DNA of 64,000 nt, from contig JBIQJD010000008.1 in the NCBI GenBank assembly GCA_044507695.1, positions 62,001 to 126,000 of the forward strand, in the 5' to 3' direction. The first letter of the stretch is position 1; every line of letters begins with the position of its first letter. The notes below the pieces were generated by a model. It was not told the DNA's origin and ran no database searches. It saw nothing but the letters and a program-made list of their open reading frames with translations. Of the stretch, positions 51,393 through 61,600 are shown piece after piece. The translations under genes and the position numbers were made by a program. The stretch is from JBIQJD01 sp044507695. Lineage in GTDB: Bacteria > Bacteroidota > Ignavibacteria > Ignavibacteriales > Ignavibacteriaceae.

Positions 51393-52928
51393 ATGAGCAA
51401 ATTAATTTTTAAACCATACTTCGTACAAAAAGGAAACGGTCCGCACATTGATCCGTTGGTTTATGCGGCGGACGAAAATGAAAATGTGTTTCATTCAAAT
51501 ATTTCTTTGACAAAAAAAGGAATTGAAATTTCAGATACTGAAGGAAGAGAAAAATTTTCAATTCATGTAAGGTGGAACATTGAAGGCTTTGGCTATCTCT
51601 ATTCAATTGCTGATAACGGAGGTGAATTATATTCACTATCTGACAATGAAAAAATATTAAATCTAAATTATGAATTGGCAAAAAGTGAAGTTCATCTTAA
51701 TAAAAGAAGAATAAAGAAATTTGCTGATGATGGCTGGGAACCGGATACGGAAATCAAACACCTTACAAATCTTTCTGAAGAACTTCTTAACGATGCTGAA
51801 AAAAAATCATCTGAGGAAGATAAAGCACGTACTGCGCAGAAAGCATTGATGTATGCCCACTGGGTGAGCGATTATACAGAATTAAGTAAGGCCCGTTTTG
51901 ATGTTCAAAGAAATGGAAAACGGGATGATTTTCTTTTTGGCTGCGATGCCCGCGGTTATTTTCAAATGGAACCCGCATTGTTCCTTGAAAGATTTTCTGA
52001 AGTTTTTAATTATGCAACTATCACCCATTACTTAAAAGCAGATTTTATTGATTTTGAAGTTGAAGAAGGCAAGAAACAATTTGAAGTAAGGCAAAAAATT
52101 CTAAACGAATTAAGAAGCAGAAATATTAGAGTTGCCGGCAGACCTTTATTCTGGACCCACTACTGGGTTACTCCGGATTGGCTGCGCAAAAAAAATTATG
52201 ATCAATTAAAAAAATATGTTGAAGAACATGTTAAAGAAGTTGTGGGATATTATAAAGATGATATTGCAGTTTGGGAAGTTGTGAATGAACTACATGATTG
52301 GGCTAATGAACTTGAATTAAATCCGGAGCAATCGGTTGAAATTACAAAACATGCCTGTGAAGTTGCTCGTTCTGTAAATCCAAAAATAAAATTACTTATT
52401 AATAACTGCAGACCATTTGGTGATTATGTTCAGATGGCAAAATATCATGACAAACCCGCCAAATACAAGCAGCGCACTCCACATCAATTTATAAAAGATT
52501 TGATGAGTGCAGGAGTAGATTTTGATACAATCGGAATTCAGGTTTACTACGCTTACTATTCAGCGGCGGATGCAATAAGAAATATTGAACGATTCGGTGA
52601 GTTTAATAAATCAGTTCAGCTTTCTGAAGTTGGCTGTCCTTCTGCAGGAATAAAACTTGAGTTTGCTGATCCGCCGGTTGAAGATACAGCACGGCTTCCA
52701 TATGATTGGCACAGGCATTGGGATGAAGAACTGCAGGGAGATTGGCTTGAATGGACATTTACTTATGCATACAGCAGGAAGTTTATTGAAGGCGCTAATT
52801 GGTATGATTTTGTTGATCCGTTCAGCTTTCTTATAAAAGGTGGAATTCTCCGTTCACCAAAGGGAGAAAAGAAATCAGCATTTAACCGGCTGATGAATTT
52901 AAAAAATGAATGGACAGAACTTAAATAA
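51393..52928 (+). CDS. Intracellular GH10-like enzyme, paralogue 3 (no signal peptide)
   Basis: A 511-residue protein that starts directly at the shared N-terminal module (KLIFKPYFVQKGNGPHID). An in-frame stop lies shortly upstream, so no signal peptide has been missed and it should stay in the cytoplasm. The GH10 acid/base (WEVVNELHDWAN) and nucleophile (QLSEVGCPSAG) are conserved. With exported paralogues around it, it may finish imported oligosaccharides. Confidence 0.8.
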   Translation: MSKLIFKPYFVQKGNGPHIDPLVYAADENENVFHSNISLTKKGIEISDTEGREKFSIHVRWNIEGFGYLYSIADNGGELYSLSDNEKILNLNYELAKSEVHLNKRRIKKFADDGWEPDTEIKHLTNLSEELLNDAEKKSSEEDKARTAQKALMYAHWVSDYTELSKARFDVQRNGKRDDFLFGCDARGYFQMEPALFLERFSEVFNYATITHYLKADFIDFEVEEGKKQFEVRQKILNELRSRNIRVAGRPLFWTHYWVTPDWLRKKNYDQLKKYVEEHVKEVVGYYKDDIAVWEVVNELHDWANELELNPEQSVEITKHACEVARSVNPKIKLLINNCRPFGDYVQMAKYHDKPAKYKQRTPHQFIKDLMSAGVDFDTIGIQVYYAYYSAADAIRNIERFGEFNKSVQLSEVGCPSAGIKLEFADPPVEDTARLPYDWHRHWDEELQGDWLEWTFTYAYSRKFIEGANWYDFVDPFSFLIKGGILRSPKGEKKSAFNRLMNLKNEWTELK

Positions 52929-53033
52929 AAAATTTAACTATCTTCTTTTACGTATGGCAGGAGGCAGATAATGGATGCGCTAAGTGATGGGAACGAAAAT
53001 TCTTTAAACAAAAACATCCTGGAAGATTTTGAA

Positions 53034-54668
53034 ATGAACAGGAGAAAATTTTTTAAATACAGCACAATGGGTGCGGCTGTTTTAACTGCATCATCCATTG
53101 TTAACAGATATAATTCGGTGTTTGCTAAAACAAAACTGCCCGCAGGACTGCGTCCCTATCCGCATCCATGGATGCCGAAAACAAGCTGGGCATATCTAAC
53201 AGATGAAAATGAAGATCCATTTAAAGCAGAAGTAAGTGTAAATCAGGATGGAATTATTATTCCGGAAAATATTGATAAAAAATTCTCAGTTAATACAAAG
53301 TGGTTTGTTGAAGGATTTGGGTATCTGTATCTCTCCGCAGATAATGCAGGAGAGTTTTTTACAGCAAAAGATTTCCCTGTAAACGGAAATCTGAATTACG
53401 AACTTGCACGCACAAGAGTTGCCCGTAATAAACGTGTAAAAAATCAATATCAGCTTCAGCGCACGCAGTTCAGTGATGAAGTTGAATTCCTCACTTCACT
53501 TTCAGAAGAACTTCTTGAAGATGCACAAAAAAGTTTAAGTGATGGTGAAAGAGCGGCACATTATTCTGATAAAGCTTTAAAGTATGCATTAGTGGCCGGG
53601 GAAAAAATAGAACTTGAAAGAGCAAGAAGCGAAATTGAAAAACAGAAACGTATGGATAATGTTTACTTCGGTTGTGAGACAAGGCAGTACATCTGGGCTA
53701 AATCTGAAGATATGCAAAAGGCATTTGAAGAGGTTTTTAATTTTGCAACTATAACTCACTACGTATGGGATACATGGTATGAAGTATTTGAACCACGCGA
53801 AGGAGTTTATAATTGGGGAGTGAAAGATAATATTGTTAACTGGCTGTCAGAAAAAAATATTACAATTGAAGGCAGACCATTATTCTGGTTCCATCCGATA
53901 GTTACACCTAATTGGCTGAAGAATAAAAATTTTGATGAATTGAAAAAGTATGTTGAAAGCCACACAAAAAATTTAGTATCTCATTACGGTGAAAAAGTTA
54001 AGCAATGGGAAGTGGTAAATGAATATCATGATTGGGCAAATATTCATAATCATACTCCGGAACAGATTACAGAAATTGTAAGATTAGCATGTGATAAAAC
54101 CAGCGAAACAAATCCCGATGTTTTAAAAATAATTAATAACTGCAGCCCGTGGGCTGAATATGCCGCAATGGGTAGAATGGCAAGAATGGATGCTGCGCGT
54201 CCGCTTCGTTCTCCAAGAAAATTTATACAGGATATTACAGAAGCTGGGGTTGATTATGATGTGCTCGGCATTCAAATTTATTTTCCGCAAAGAGATTTAT
54301 CAGATATTGTAAGATTAATTGAACGGCTGGAAAAATTTGAAAAGCCGATTTACATCACTGAAATGGGAGCAACTTCCGGTCCTACAAATCAAACTATTTT
54401 AACCGGTGATATGAAACTTCCCGATGGTCCCTATGAATGGCACAGGCAATGGGATGAAGAACTCCAGGCTGATTGGCTTGAACAGGTTTATACAATTTAT
54501 TATTCTCGGCCTTCAATCAAAGCTATCAACTGGTATGATTTTTCAGACTTCAGGCCTCATATTGTAAACGGGGGATTAATAAGAGAAGACAGTTCAAAGA
54601 AAAAATCACATGAGAGGTTAAAAAATTTGTTAGCTTCATGGAACAGGCTGCCCGGAAGCAGATACTAA
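53034..54668 (+). CDS. Exported GH10-like xylanase, paralogue 4 (Tat-type signal)
   Basis: I use ATG 53034 rather than the earlier in-frame ATG 52971, because it gives MNRRKFFKYSTMGAAVLTA, a twin-arginine-type signal, while the earlier start would bury it. The shared module is more diverged here (VEGFGYLYLSADNAGEF), and Gly/Asn positions shift. The GH10 barrel keeps WEVVNEYHDWAN and YITEMGATSG. The most divergent of the four tandem copies. The GH13 gene follows 13 bases later. Confidence 0.82.
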   Translation: MNRRKFFKYSTMGAAVLTASSIVNRYNSVFAKTKLPAGLRPYPHPWMPKTSWAYLTDENEDPFKAEVSVNQDGIIIPENIDKKFSVNTKWFVEGFGYLYLSADNAGEFFTAKDFPVNGNLNYELARTRVARNKRVKNQYQLQRTQFSDEVEFLTSLSEELLEDAQKSLSDGERAAHYSDKALKYALVAGEKIELERARSEIEKQKRMDNVYFGCETRQYIWAKSEDMQKAFEEVFNFATITHYVWDTWYEVFEPREGVYNWGVKDNIVNWLSEKNITIEGRPLFWFHPIVTPNWLKNKNFDELKKYVESHTKNLVSHYGEKVKQWEVVNEYHDWANIHNHTPEQITEIVRLACDKTSETNPDVLKIINNCSPWAEYAAMGRMARMDAARPLRSPRKFIQDITEAGVDYDVLGIQIYFPQRDLSDIVRLIERLEKFEKPIYITEMGATSGPTNQTILTGDMKLPDGPYEWHRQWDEELQADWLEQVYTIYYSRPSIKAINWYDFSDFRPHIVNGGLIREDSSKKKSHERLKNLLASWNRLPGSRY

Positions 54669-54681
54669 ACGGAAAGGTTTT

Positions 54682-57015
54682 ATGAAATTATTCTTCGTCT
54701 CTGTTATTGTTTTATTTTGTTTCTCTTTTTCATTTGCTGAGATTGATATAAAAAATAAAAGTGTAACTGCGTGGAAAAGAGATCATCTGATTACGGGCAG
54801 TGTTAACATTCCTTCCGCAAACTCCGGTAAATTATTTGTTAACGGATCACCTGTTTCATTCAATATAACAGAAAATTCATTTTCTGTTCCTGTTAAGATT
54901 GGTGATGGTGAAAATATTATTTACGCAATTATAGACAGCAGCGGAATTGAAATTTCATCTGATACCATAATTATCACTCTTGGATACAAAGTTAAACCGG
55001 AAGTTTTCGCTTATGCTGAAGTGAACGGCACTACTGTAGAACTTCATTCAACAATAATTGAGAATCCCGATAACAGTAATTTAATTTTTTACTGGCAGGC
55101 AGATCCTGAAAATCGCGCACCTCTTGAAATAATAAATGCCAATGATAGTTCCGCTTCCGTGAATCTATCTCAAAATTCTCCCCCGGGTGAATATTATTTT
55201 AATTTATTTACTGTTGAAGAAGATGGAGATACAGCAAAAGCCAGAACATTCATTACAATTGATGATGAAGAAATAAAACCATTTGATATAAAGAACGATT
55301 ATGCAGCATGGATTGATTCAGCAGTTATATATGAAATCACCCCGTACGTTTTTACAGAAGATGGAAATTTTAATAAGATCAGTGCAAAAATACCTGAGCT
55401 TGTTGAGCTTGGTGTAAACACTATCTGGATACAGCCTGTTTATTCAACTAACGGAAAAGGGCAGGGATATGATATTACAAATTATTTTAAAGTAAGACCC
55501 GATCTGGGAAGCGAATCTGACTTACGCAATTTAATTAAAACCGCAAAATCTTACGGCTTAAAAGTTCTGTTCGATTTTGTTGCCAATCATTCATCAATTC
55601 ATCATCCTTATGCAAAAGCTTCCTCAGCAGATGGTGAAGATTCATACTACTGGAATTTTTATCAGCGCACGGAAGATAATGCGCCTTATTCACAACACTA
55701 TCAACATTATAATGGATTTATAAATTACTTCTGGGATGAACTGCCAAATCTAAATTTTGATAATCCCGAAGTTCAAAAATGGATAACTGAAGCAACAAAA
55801 TACTGGATAGAAAATTTTGGTATTGATGGATACAGATTTGATGCAATTTGGGGAGTGAATGCACGTAAACCGGAATTCACAAAAGAACTTCGTCTTGCCT
55901 TAAAAAGAATTAAGCCGGAAATATTAATGCTTGCAGAAGATAAAGCAACGCATCCGCATGTGTTTGATGAACGATTTGATGCAGCTTATGATTGGACTGC
56001 GAGCTATGATTGGGTTTCCCAATGGGTTTGGCAGACGGATTATGATCCATCTTCTAATCCAACAATTTTTCTTGCATCAGTAACTTCACGCGCAGGGTTA
56101 TTGAGAAGATCATTAAACAACGATGGGAATGGATACGCACCGGATGCAAGAATTTTAAGATTCACCGGCAACAATGATATATATTACTTTTCAACGCATC
56201 ACGGAGTGGAGAGAACAAAAATGGCTGCAGGTTTGGTGTTTATGCTAAATGGAATTCCATTAATATATAATGGAGAAGAGATCGGAAAGACAGGGCATCC
56301 ATACAATCTCTGGTTTATTTTTCAGAGCAACAGAAAAATAAAAGATATGGATTCAAAAGGATTATTCTCTTACTACCAGCGATTAATAACTTTAAAGAAA
56401 CAGCTATCAGCTCTTCACACAAATAATTTTGAAGAAGTTAAAATTACTCCCGGCAGTTCTGCTTTTGCATTCCGCAGATGGTCTGAAAATCAAAACGTTT
56501 TTTGCGCGGTTAATATGGCATCTTCAAAAATTTCTGCAGCATTGAATCTGCCGGTTGATAAAATGAATCTTGATTCAACAAAAACATATTATCTGACTGA
56601 TATGTTTACCGGAGAATCTTATTCGGGTTTGCCGGAATCTTTTAAAGAAATATCTTTCCCAATTGATGGCTATACAACAAGAATGTTTTTGTTTGCTGAT
56701 ACAACTATGAATGTAACCGGCATAGATGATTTTGTAAGCGCAGAAATTCCATCTGAATTTAAACTTGAACAGAATTATCCCAACCCGTTCAATCCTGTAA
56801 CAAAAATTAAATTCAGCACAAATGCTCATTCAAAAATTTCCCTGCGTATTTATGATGTTCTTGGAAATGAAGTTGCATCATTAATAGATGACGTAAAACC
56901 CGCAGGTGAGTATGAAGTTGAATTTGACGGCAGTAATCTTGCATCAGGTATTTATTTGTACAGGCTGCAGGCGGGTACTAAATCCTTTACAAAAAAGATG
57001 ATGCTTTTGAAATGA
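54682..57015 (+). CDS. Exported GH13 alpha-amylase-family enzyme with T9SS sorting domain
   Basis: A 777-residue protein. Signal peptide ends near FSFAE; residues about 20-200 are two Ig/CBM-like sandwiches. The GH13 barrel starts at AVIYEITPYVF. Region I (FDFVANH), region II (GYRFDAIW, Asp nucleophile near 386) and region III (MLAED, Glu near 418) are intact, but region IV reads FTGNND, with Asn where almost all GH13 enzymes have His. The C-terminal 80 residues (EQNYPNPFNPVTKIKF to KKMMLLK) are a type-A T9SS domain. Probably degrades or remodels an alpha-glucan outside the cell. The next gene overlaps its stop. Confidence 0.88.
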   Translation: MKLFFVSVIVLFCFSFSFAEIDIKNKSVTAWKRDHLITGSVNIPSANSGKLFVNGSPVSFNITENSFSVPVKIGDGENIIYAIIDSSGIEISSDTIIITLGYKVKPEVFAYAEVNGTTVELHSTIIENPDNSNLIFYWQADPENRAPLEIINANDSSASVNLSQNSPPGEYYFNLFTVEEDGDTAKARTFITIDDEEIKPFDIKNDYAAWIDSAVIYEITPYVFTEDGNFNKISAKIPELVELGVNTIWIQPVYSTNGKGQGYDITNYFKVRPDLGSESDLRNLIKTAKSYGLKVLFDFVANHSSIHHPYAKASSADGEDSYYWNFYQRTEDNAPYSQHYQHYNGFINYFWDELPNLNFDNPEVQKWITEATKYWIENFGIDGYRFDAIWGVNARKPEFTKELRLALKRIKPEILMLAEDKATHPHVFDERFDAAYDWTASYDWVSQWVWQTDYDPSSNPTIFLASVTSRAGLLRRSLNNDGNGYAPDARILRFTGNNDIYYFSTHHGVERTKMAAGLVFMLNGIPLIYNGEEIGKTGHPYNLWFIFQSNRKIKDMDSKGLFSYYQRLITLKKQLSALHTNNFEEVKITPGSSAFAFRRWSENQNVFCAVNMASSKISAALNLPVDKMNLDSTKTYYLTDMFTGESYSGLPESFKEISFPIDGYTTRMFLFADTTMNVTGIDDFVSAEIPSEFKLEQNYPNPFNPVTKIKFSTNAHSKISLRIYDVLGNEVASLIDDVKPAGEYEVEFDGSNLASGIYLYRLQAGTKSFTKKMMLLK

Positions 57016-58055
57016 AAATCTTAATCATCGGCGGAACCGGATTTATAAGTTCTCATATTGCTGATAAACTACTATCAGCCAATTATGAAGTTACAATATT
57101 AACAAGGGGAAAATCAAAAGAAAAAAATAAGAGACATAAAAATCTTTTTCATGAATCGGGAAACAGAAATGATAATAGAATTCTAAAGGAGTTGTCACTT
57201 CGGAATTTTGATGCAGTAATTGATATGATTGCTTACAGACCGGAAGAATCAGAATCAGCCGCAAAAATATTTTTTGGCAGAACAGGAAGATTCATTCACT
57301 GCAGTACAATTTCAGTTTATATGATCTCAAATGAAATTCATACTCCGGTTACAGAAGATCAGTGGAATAAACCTGTTATGGATTACTGGCAGGCAAATCC
57401 GTTCGGAATGGATTATGGTATTTACAAACAGCAATGTGAAAATATTTTGTGGAATTATCATGATGAAAAAAAATTTCCTGTAAGTATGATTCGTCCAACT
57501 TTTGTATGCGGACCGGGAGACCCTGCAAAACGTGATTACTTTTGGATTGAGCGAATAATGGATGGAAAGCCGCTGCTTGTTCCCGGTTCAGGTGATTATG
57601 CATTTCAATCAGTTTATGTTGAAGATGCTGCTGAAGCATTTGTGCTTTTGCTGCAGAATGAAAAATCAATAGGTGAAGCATACAACGCAGCCGCAGAAGA
57701 AATTTTTTCGATGAATGATTATCTGCATTTATTAATGAACTTACTCGAACATGAATCAGAAATTGTTCACGTTGATCAGGAAGTTTTTAAAAAGCAGAGT
57801 TTTGCTGTTTCCGCATTCGGTGATTTATTTCCGTTCAATGTTCAGCGGACTTCAATTTTCAGTCTTGAAAAAATAAAAACAGATTTGAATTACCGTTCCA
57901 CTCCGTATAAAGTATGGATGCAGAAAACTATTCACTACTATTTAAATGAATATAAAGGACATTCAAATGGATATGAAAGAAGAAATGAAGAACTGGCATT
58001 CATAAAAAAATGGAAAAATGGTTATGCTTCTTTCATTGAGAATTTTGCTTCGTGA
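57012..58055 (+). CDS. NAD-dependent epimerase/dehydratase-family protein (extended SDR)
   Basis: A 347-residue Rossmann protein beginning MKILIIGGTGFISSHIADKL. The catalytic Tyr-x3-Lys is in DYGIYKQQCENIL. The substrate-binding half (MIRPTFVCGPGDPAKRDYFW, AFQSVYVEDAAEAFVLLLQ) fits UDP-sugar or nucleoside-sugar epimerases. It overlaps the GH13 stop by 4 bases. In this locus a sugar 4-epimerase or reductase role is plausible, but nothing fixes the substrate. Confidence 0.85.
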   Translation: MKILIIGGTGFISSHIADKLLSANYEVTILTRGKSKEKNKRHKNLFHESGNRNDNRILKELSLRNFDAVIDMIAYRPEESESAAKIFFGRTGRFIHCSTISVYMISNEIHTPVTEDQWNKPVMDYWQANPFGMDYGIYKQQCENILWNYHDEKKFPVSMIRPTFVCGPGDPAKRDYFWIERIMDGKPLLVPGSGDYAFQSVYVEDAAEAFVLLLQNEKSIGEAYNAAAEEIFSMNDYLHLLMNLLEHESEIVHVDQEVFKKQSFAVSAFGDLFPFNVQRTSIFSLEKIKTDLNYRSTPYKVWMQKTIHYYLNEYKGHSNGYERRNEELAFIKKWKNGYASFIENFAS

Positions 58056-58123
58056 TTCCTGATTCTTTAAACAAAAAATTATCAGAATATTATTAAAAGA
58101 TTAGAATCTTTCCGGAGATTAAA

Positions 58124-59326
58124 ATGACATCTGAAAAAAATAACTTAAAAGAAATTCTTGAAAAACAGATAAAAAAATCTGAAGGAATTTTACGTCTTGA
58201 TCCTGTATGGGTTGCAAGAGATTTTCTTCCGCCTGGAAGAAGATTAGGCTTGCCCGCTGAACAGTATGAGTTTGGTGAACTCGGCGGTATTTGTGAGCGA
58301 TGGCTTGCATCAACAACCAGAGCAGATAATAAAATTTCAGTTCCTGATGAAGGATTGAGTTTTATAAAATTTGATTCCGGTGAAAAAATAACTTTAAAAG
58401 ATGCAATAGAAGCTGCACCTGAATTATTGATGGGAAACAGTTACGCAGCTAATCACAAAGGTTTAAATCGTCTCCCCAAAATTTTTGATTATGAATACCG
58501 GCTTCCATATCACATTCACCAGATGCAGCATCATGCGCAGTTGGTTGGAAGAAATTCAAAAGAAGAAGCATATTATTTTCCTGAAGGCGTTGAAATGGGA
58601 AAGGAAGCAGAAACTTATTTTGGAGTCCATCCTTTTATCTCATCTGAAAAAAAATATGATTTACTGCTTCCTGCATTAGTAGAATGGCGAGATGATTCAA
58701 TACTTCAATTTGCGCGCGCATATAAGCTAATGCCGAATGATGGTTTTCATGTGCCATCCGGAGTTTTGCATGCGCCCGGTTCCGCGTTAACAATTGAGCT
58801 TCAGGAAGATTCAGATGTATTTGCAATGCTGCAGGCAAAAACTGGTGGCAAAATAATTTCAAAAGATTTATTGTTTAAAGATGTTCGTCCTGAGGACAAA
58901 GAAAAATGTGGTGAAAAAATTATTCTTGAAATGATTGATTGGGAGACAAGCGGCGATCCTTTCTTTTACGAAAACAGGCACACCCCCCCGCTATTAATTT
59001 CACAAGATGTTGAATCAGAAGAATACTGGATTTATTACAACACAACAAAATTCAGCGGTAAAAAAGTGGTTGTTCATCCAGGAGGAAAATTTACAGGAAA
59101 AGAAAAAGGAGTTTATAATATTCTTGTGTGGCAGGGTAAAGGTAGTTTTGGCGGATATGAAATTGAAGCTAAGAATTTTGAAAAGGATGAACTCTTTATC
59201 ACTCATGAAAGAGCAATAAGAAATACTGAAGTAATAAATACAGGTAATGAGGATCTCATAATATTTAAATTTTTTGGCCCGGATATAAATGATGATGTTC
59301 CAATGCTGAAGAAGTATGGCAAATAG
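58124..59326 (+). CDS. Mannose-6-phosphate-isomerase-like cupin protein
   Basis: A 400-residue protein. Metal-site-like segments are ANHKGLNRLPKIFDYEYRLP, YHIHQMQHHAQLVG and MPNDGFHVPSGVLHAPGSAL, similar to type-I mannose-6-phosphate isomerases, and a C-terminal cupin follows. It may isomerise an aldose or aldose phosphate or be a diverged non-catalytic relative. It is followed by a second cupin gene 47 bases later, and the pair probably works together. Confidence 0.72.
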   Translation: MTSEKNNLKEILEKQIKKSEGILRLDPVWVARDFLPPGRRLGLPAEQYEFGELGGICERWLASTTRADNKISVPDEGLSFIKFDSGEKITLKDAIEAAPELLMGNSYAANHKGLNRLPKIFDYEYRLPYHIHQMQHHAQLVGRNSKEEAYYFPEGVEMGKEAETYFGVHPFISSEKKYDLLLPALVEWRDDSILQFARAYKLMPNDGFHVPSGVLHAPGSALTIELQEDSDVFAMLQAKTGGKIISKDLLFKDVRPEDKEKCGEKIILEMIDWETSGDPFFYENRHTPPLLISQDVESEEYWIYYNTTKFSGKKVVVHPGGKFTGKEKGVYNILVWQGKGSFGGYEIEAKNFEKDELFITHERAIRNTEVINTGNEDLIIFKFFGPDINDDVPMLKKYGK

Positions 59327-59373
59327 ATAAGGAATATATTGTTGATTTTATGCATTAAAATTGATCATTGAAT

Positions 59374-59991
59374 ATGCCTCATATAAACAATGGAAATGAA
59401 TTTCCCGGATGGAGAGAGATTGATTTTTACAGAATTATAAATCTTAATCCAGGTGAAGTAAAATCTTATAAAAGAAAATCTTTAAAGGAAATTCTTTTTG
59501 CTTGTGAAGGAAATTGTTCTGTTAGGATTGATGATCAGTTAAAATATTTAGTGCAAGGTGAGATAATTAATTTGAATTATAAAAATGAAATCATAATTGA
59601 ATCAGAAAATTCCGCGGTACTGATTATCGTTGGCGGAAGATGGAATGATGAAATTGGCTCATATGGAATTTTTTCTTTGGACAACAGCAGCACACCCAAA
59701 AACATCGGTGATCCTGTTCAATATGAAAGAACAACTGAATTTGATAATCATTTTCATGATTGTGATGAACTCTGGATTATATACAGTGGCAGCGGATTGG
59801 CAGTCTCAGAAAATAAATTTTATAATGTAAAAGCCGGAGAATGCATTGCAACAAAAATGGGAGATCATCATGATTTCCCCAAAGTTTACGAAACTGTTAA
59901 AGGTATCTGGTTTGAAACATCATTAAAAGGAAAGAAAAGAAAAGGACATTTGTGGAATCATACCCATGGAAAACCTGAGGTAATAAAATGA
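59374..59991 (+). CDS. Two-domain cupin protein
   Basis: About 205 residues. I choose ATG 59374 over TTG 59368, two codons earlier. Two cupin halves are visible: residues about 15-95 (weak metal site) and about 115-185, where FDNHFHDCDELWIIYSGSG, KAGECIATKMGDHHDF form a good HxH..E..H metal-binding site. Probably a sugar isomerase or a sugar-acid-binding protein. It overlaps the aldo/keto reductase that follows by 4 bases. Confidence 0.65.
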   Translation: MPHINNGNEFPGWREIDFYRIINLNPGEVKSYKRKSLKEILFACEGNCSVRIDDQLKYLVQGEIINLNYKNEIIIESENSAVLIIVGGRWNDEIGSYGIFSLDNSSTPKNIGDPVQYERTTEFDNHFHDCDELWIIYSGSGLAVSENKFYNVKAGECIATKMGDHHDFPKVYETVKGIWFETSLKGKKRKGHLWNHTHGKPEVIK

Positions 59992-61037
59992 AATACAACT
60001 TTCTTGGAAACTCCGGTCTTCAGGTTTCGGAGATTTGCTTTGGGGCAATGACTTTTAATAGTAAAGAAGGCTGGACTCACCTTGGAATTCAGGAGCAGGC
60101 TGATGCTGACAGACTGACAGCAATTGCAATAGATAATGGAATAAATTTTTTTGATACGGCAGATGTTTATTCATCAGGTATTTCTGAAATCATGCTTGGC
60201 AGGGCACTTGGTTCAAAAAGAAAAAATGTTGTGATTGCAACTAAAGGTGAAGGAAGAATGGGTGATGGTCCTAATGATGAAGGACATTCCCGCGCACATT
60301 TGATAAACGCTTGTGAGGAAAGTTTAAAACGGCTCAATACGGATTACATTGATCTTTACCAGGTTCATTCATTTGATTTTTTTACTCCGCTTGAAGAAAC
60401 AATGGAAACTCTACACTATCTTGTTCAAACAGGCAAGGTAAGATATATAGGCATTTCAAATTTCTTTGCATGGCAAATAATGAAATTGCAGTCAATTGCT
60501 GAAATAAAAAATTTAAGCAGGATAACTTCTCTCCAGGCCTATTATTCACTTCTCGGCAGAGATCTGGAACATGAGCAGGTACCTGTTTGTGCTGATCAGG
60601 GAATAGGAATAATTGTTTGGAGTCCTCTTCATGGCGGAATACTTTCAGGCAAGTACCGGAATAAAAATAATTGGCCTGAAGGAACAAGAATCACTAAACC
60701 AGGTGCGCATTTCCCTTATGATGAGAATAAAGCTGAAGATATTTTTACCGTAATGGAAAAAATTACTTATGCAAAAAATAAAACATTTGGCCAGATTGCA
60801 TTAAACTATTTACTTAATAAACCGGGAATTTCTTCCGTTATAATCGGCGCAAGAAATGAACATCAGTTGATTGAAAATATTGGTGCTGCCGGATGGTCTC
60901 TGGATGCAAATGAAATGGATATGCTTGATAAAGCAAGTGAACCGGCAAGGCCTTATCCATTATGGTATTTTGATGTTTTTAAAAAAGAAAAAATGAAAAA
61001 GTATTTTGATAAACTTTATCAAAACAAAAAATTATAA
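59988..61037 (+). CDS. Aldo/keto reductase, second copy in locus
   Basis: A 349-residue AKR. Catalytic residues: Asp56 and Tyr61 (FFDTADVYSSG), Lys86 (ATKGEG), His127 (YQVHSFD). It begins within a 4-base overlap with the bicupin gene. Less like the copy at 37422 than that one is to its closest relatives, so probably a different substrate. NADP specificity is inferred from the family. Confidence 0.9.
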   Translation: MKYNFLGNSGLQVSEICFGAMTFNSKEGWTHLGIQEQADADRLTAIAIDNGINFFDTADVYSSGISEIMLGRALGSKRKNVVIATKGEGRMGDGPNDEGHSRAHLINACEESLKRLNTDYIDLYQVHSFDFFTPLEETMETLHYLVQTGKVRYIGISNFFAWQIMKLQSIAEIKNLSRITSLQAYYSLLGRDLEHEQVPVCADQGIGIIVWSPLHGGILSGKYRNKNNWPEGTRITKPGAHFPYDENKAEDIFTVMEKITYAKNKTFGQIALNYLLNKPGISSVIIGARNEHQLIENIGAAGWSLDANEMDMLDKASEPARPYPLWYFDVFKKEKMKKYFDKLYQNKKL

Positions 61038-61067
61038 TCTTGTTAAATAATTTGTAAAGGGGCTCAG

Positions 61068-61595
61068 GTGAAGAACATATTAATTCTTTATGACAGCGCT
61101 ACCGGCAATACAAAAAAGATGGCAAATTATGTTGCGGAAGCTGCAGCAAAAAATATTAATATAAATGTAGTTGTAAAATCTGTTGAAGAAGCAAATAAAA
61201 ACGATGTTGCAGCCGCAGATGGTATTGCACTTGGTTCGCCCGTTAATATGGGGCTTGTTTCCTGGAAGATGAAAAAGTTTTGGGATGAACTTGGGAAGGA
61301 TCTCTGGGGAAAAATAAACGGCAAAATTGGATGTGCTTTCGCTTCGCAGGGCGGGATAGGCGGCGGCGCTGAAATTACTTGTATGTCTCTCCTGACGATT
61401 TTAATGAACTACGGTTTTCTTGTTTTTGGAATAACCGATTATGTTGCTGATAAATATACATTGCATTATGGTGCTACTGTTGCCGGTGAACCCAGGGAGA
61501 AAAAAGAAATTGATGCATGTATTCGCCTTGGCGAAAGACTTGCAGAACAGGTGTGCCGGTATGAAATCCGGAATTTAACAGAAAGTAAAAATTAA
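61068..61595 (+). CDS. Flavodoxin-like NAD(P)H:quinone/FMN reductase
   Basis: A 175-residue flavodoxin fold starting with GTG 61068. The FMN phosphate loop YDSATGNTKKMANYV (near 8-22) and the later ALGSPVNMGLVSWKMKKF and CAFASQGGIGGGAE loops that wrap FMN are typical of WrbA/flavodoxin relatives. It probably protects against quinones or supplies reducing power to the locus. The position is directly before a nucleoside hydrolase (5 bases). Confidence 0.85.
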   Translation: MKNILILYDSATGNTKKMANYVAEAAAKNININVVVKSVEEANKNDVAAADGIALGSPVNMGLVSWKMKKFWDELGKDLWGKINGKIGCAFASQGGIGGGAEITCMSLLTILMNYGFLVFGITDYVADKYTLHYGATVAGEPREKKEIDACIRLGERLAEQVCRYEIRNLTESKN

Positions 61596-61600
61596 TCATT

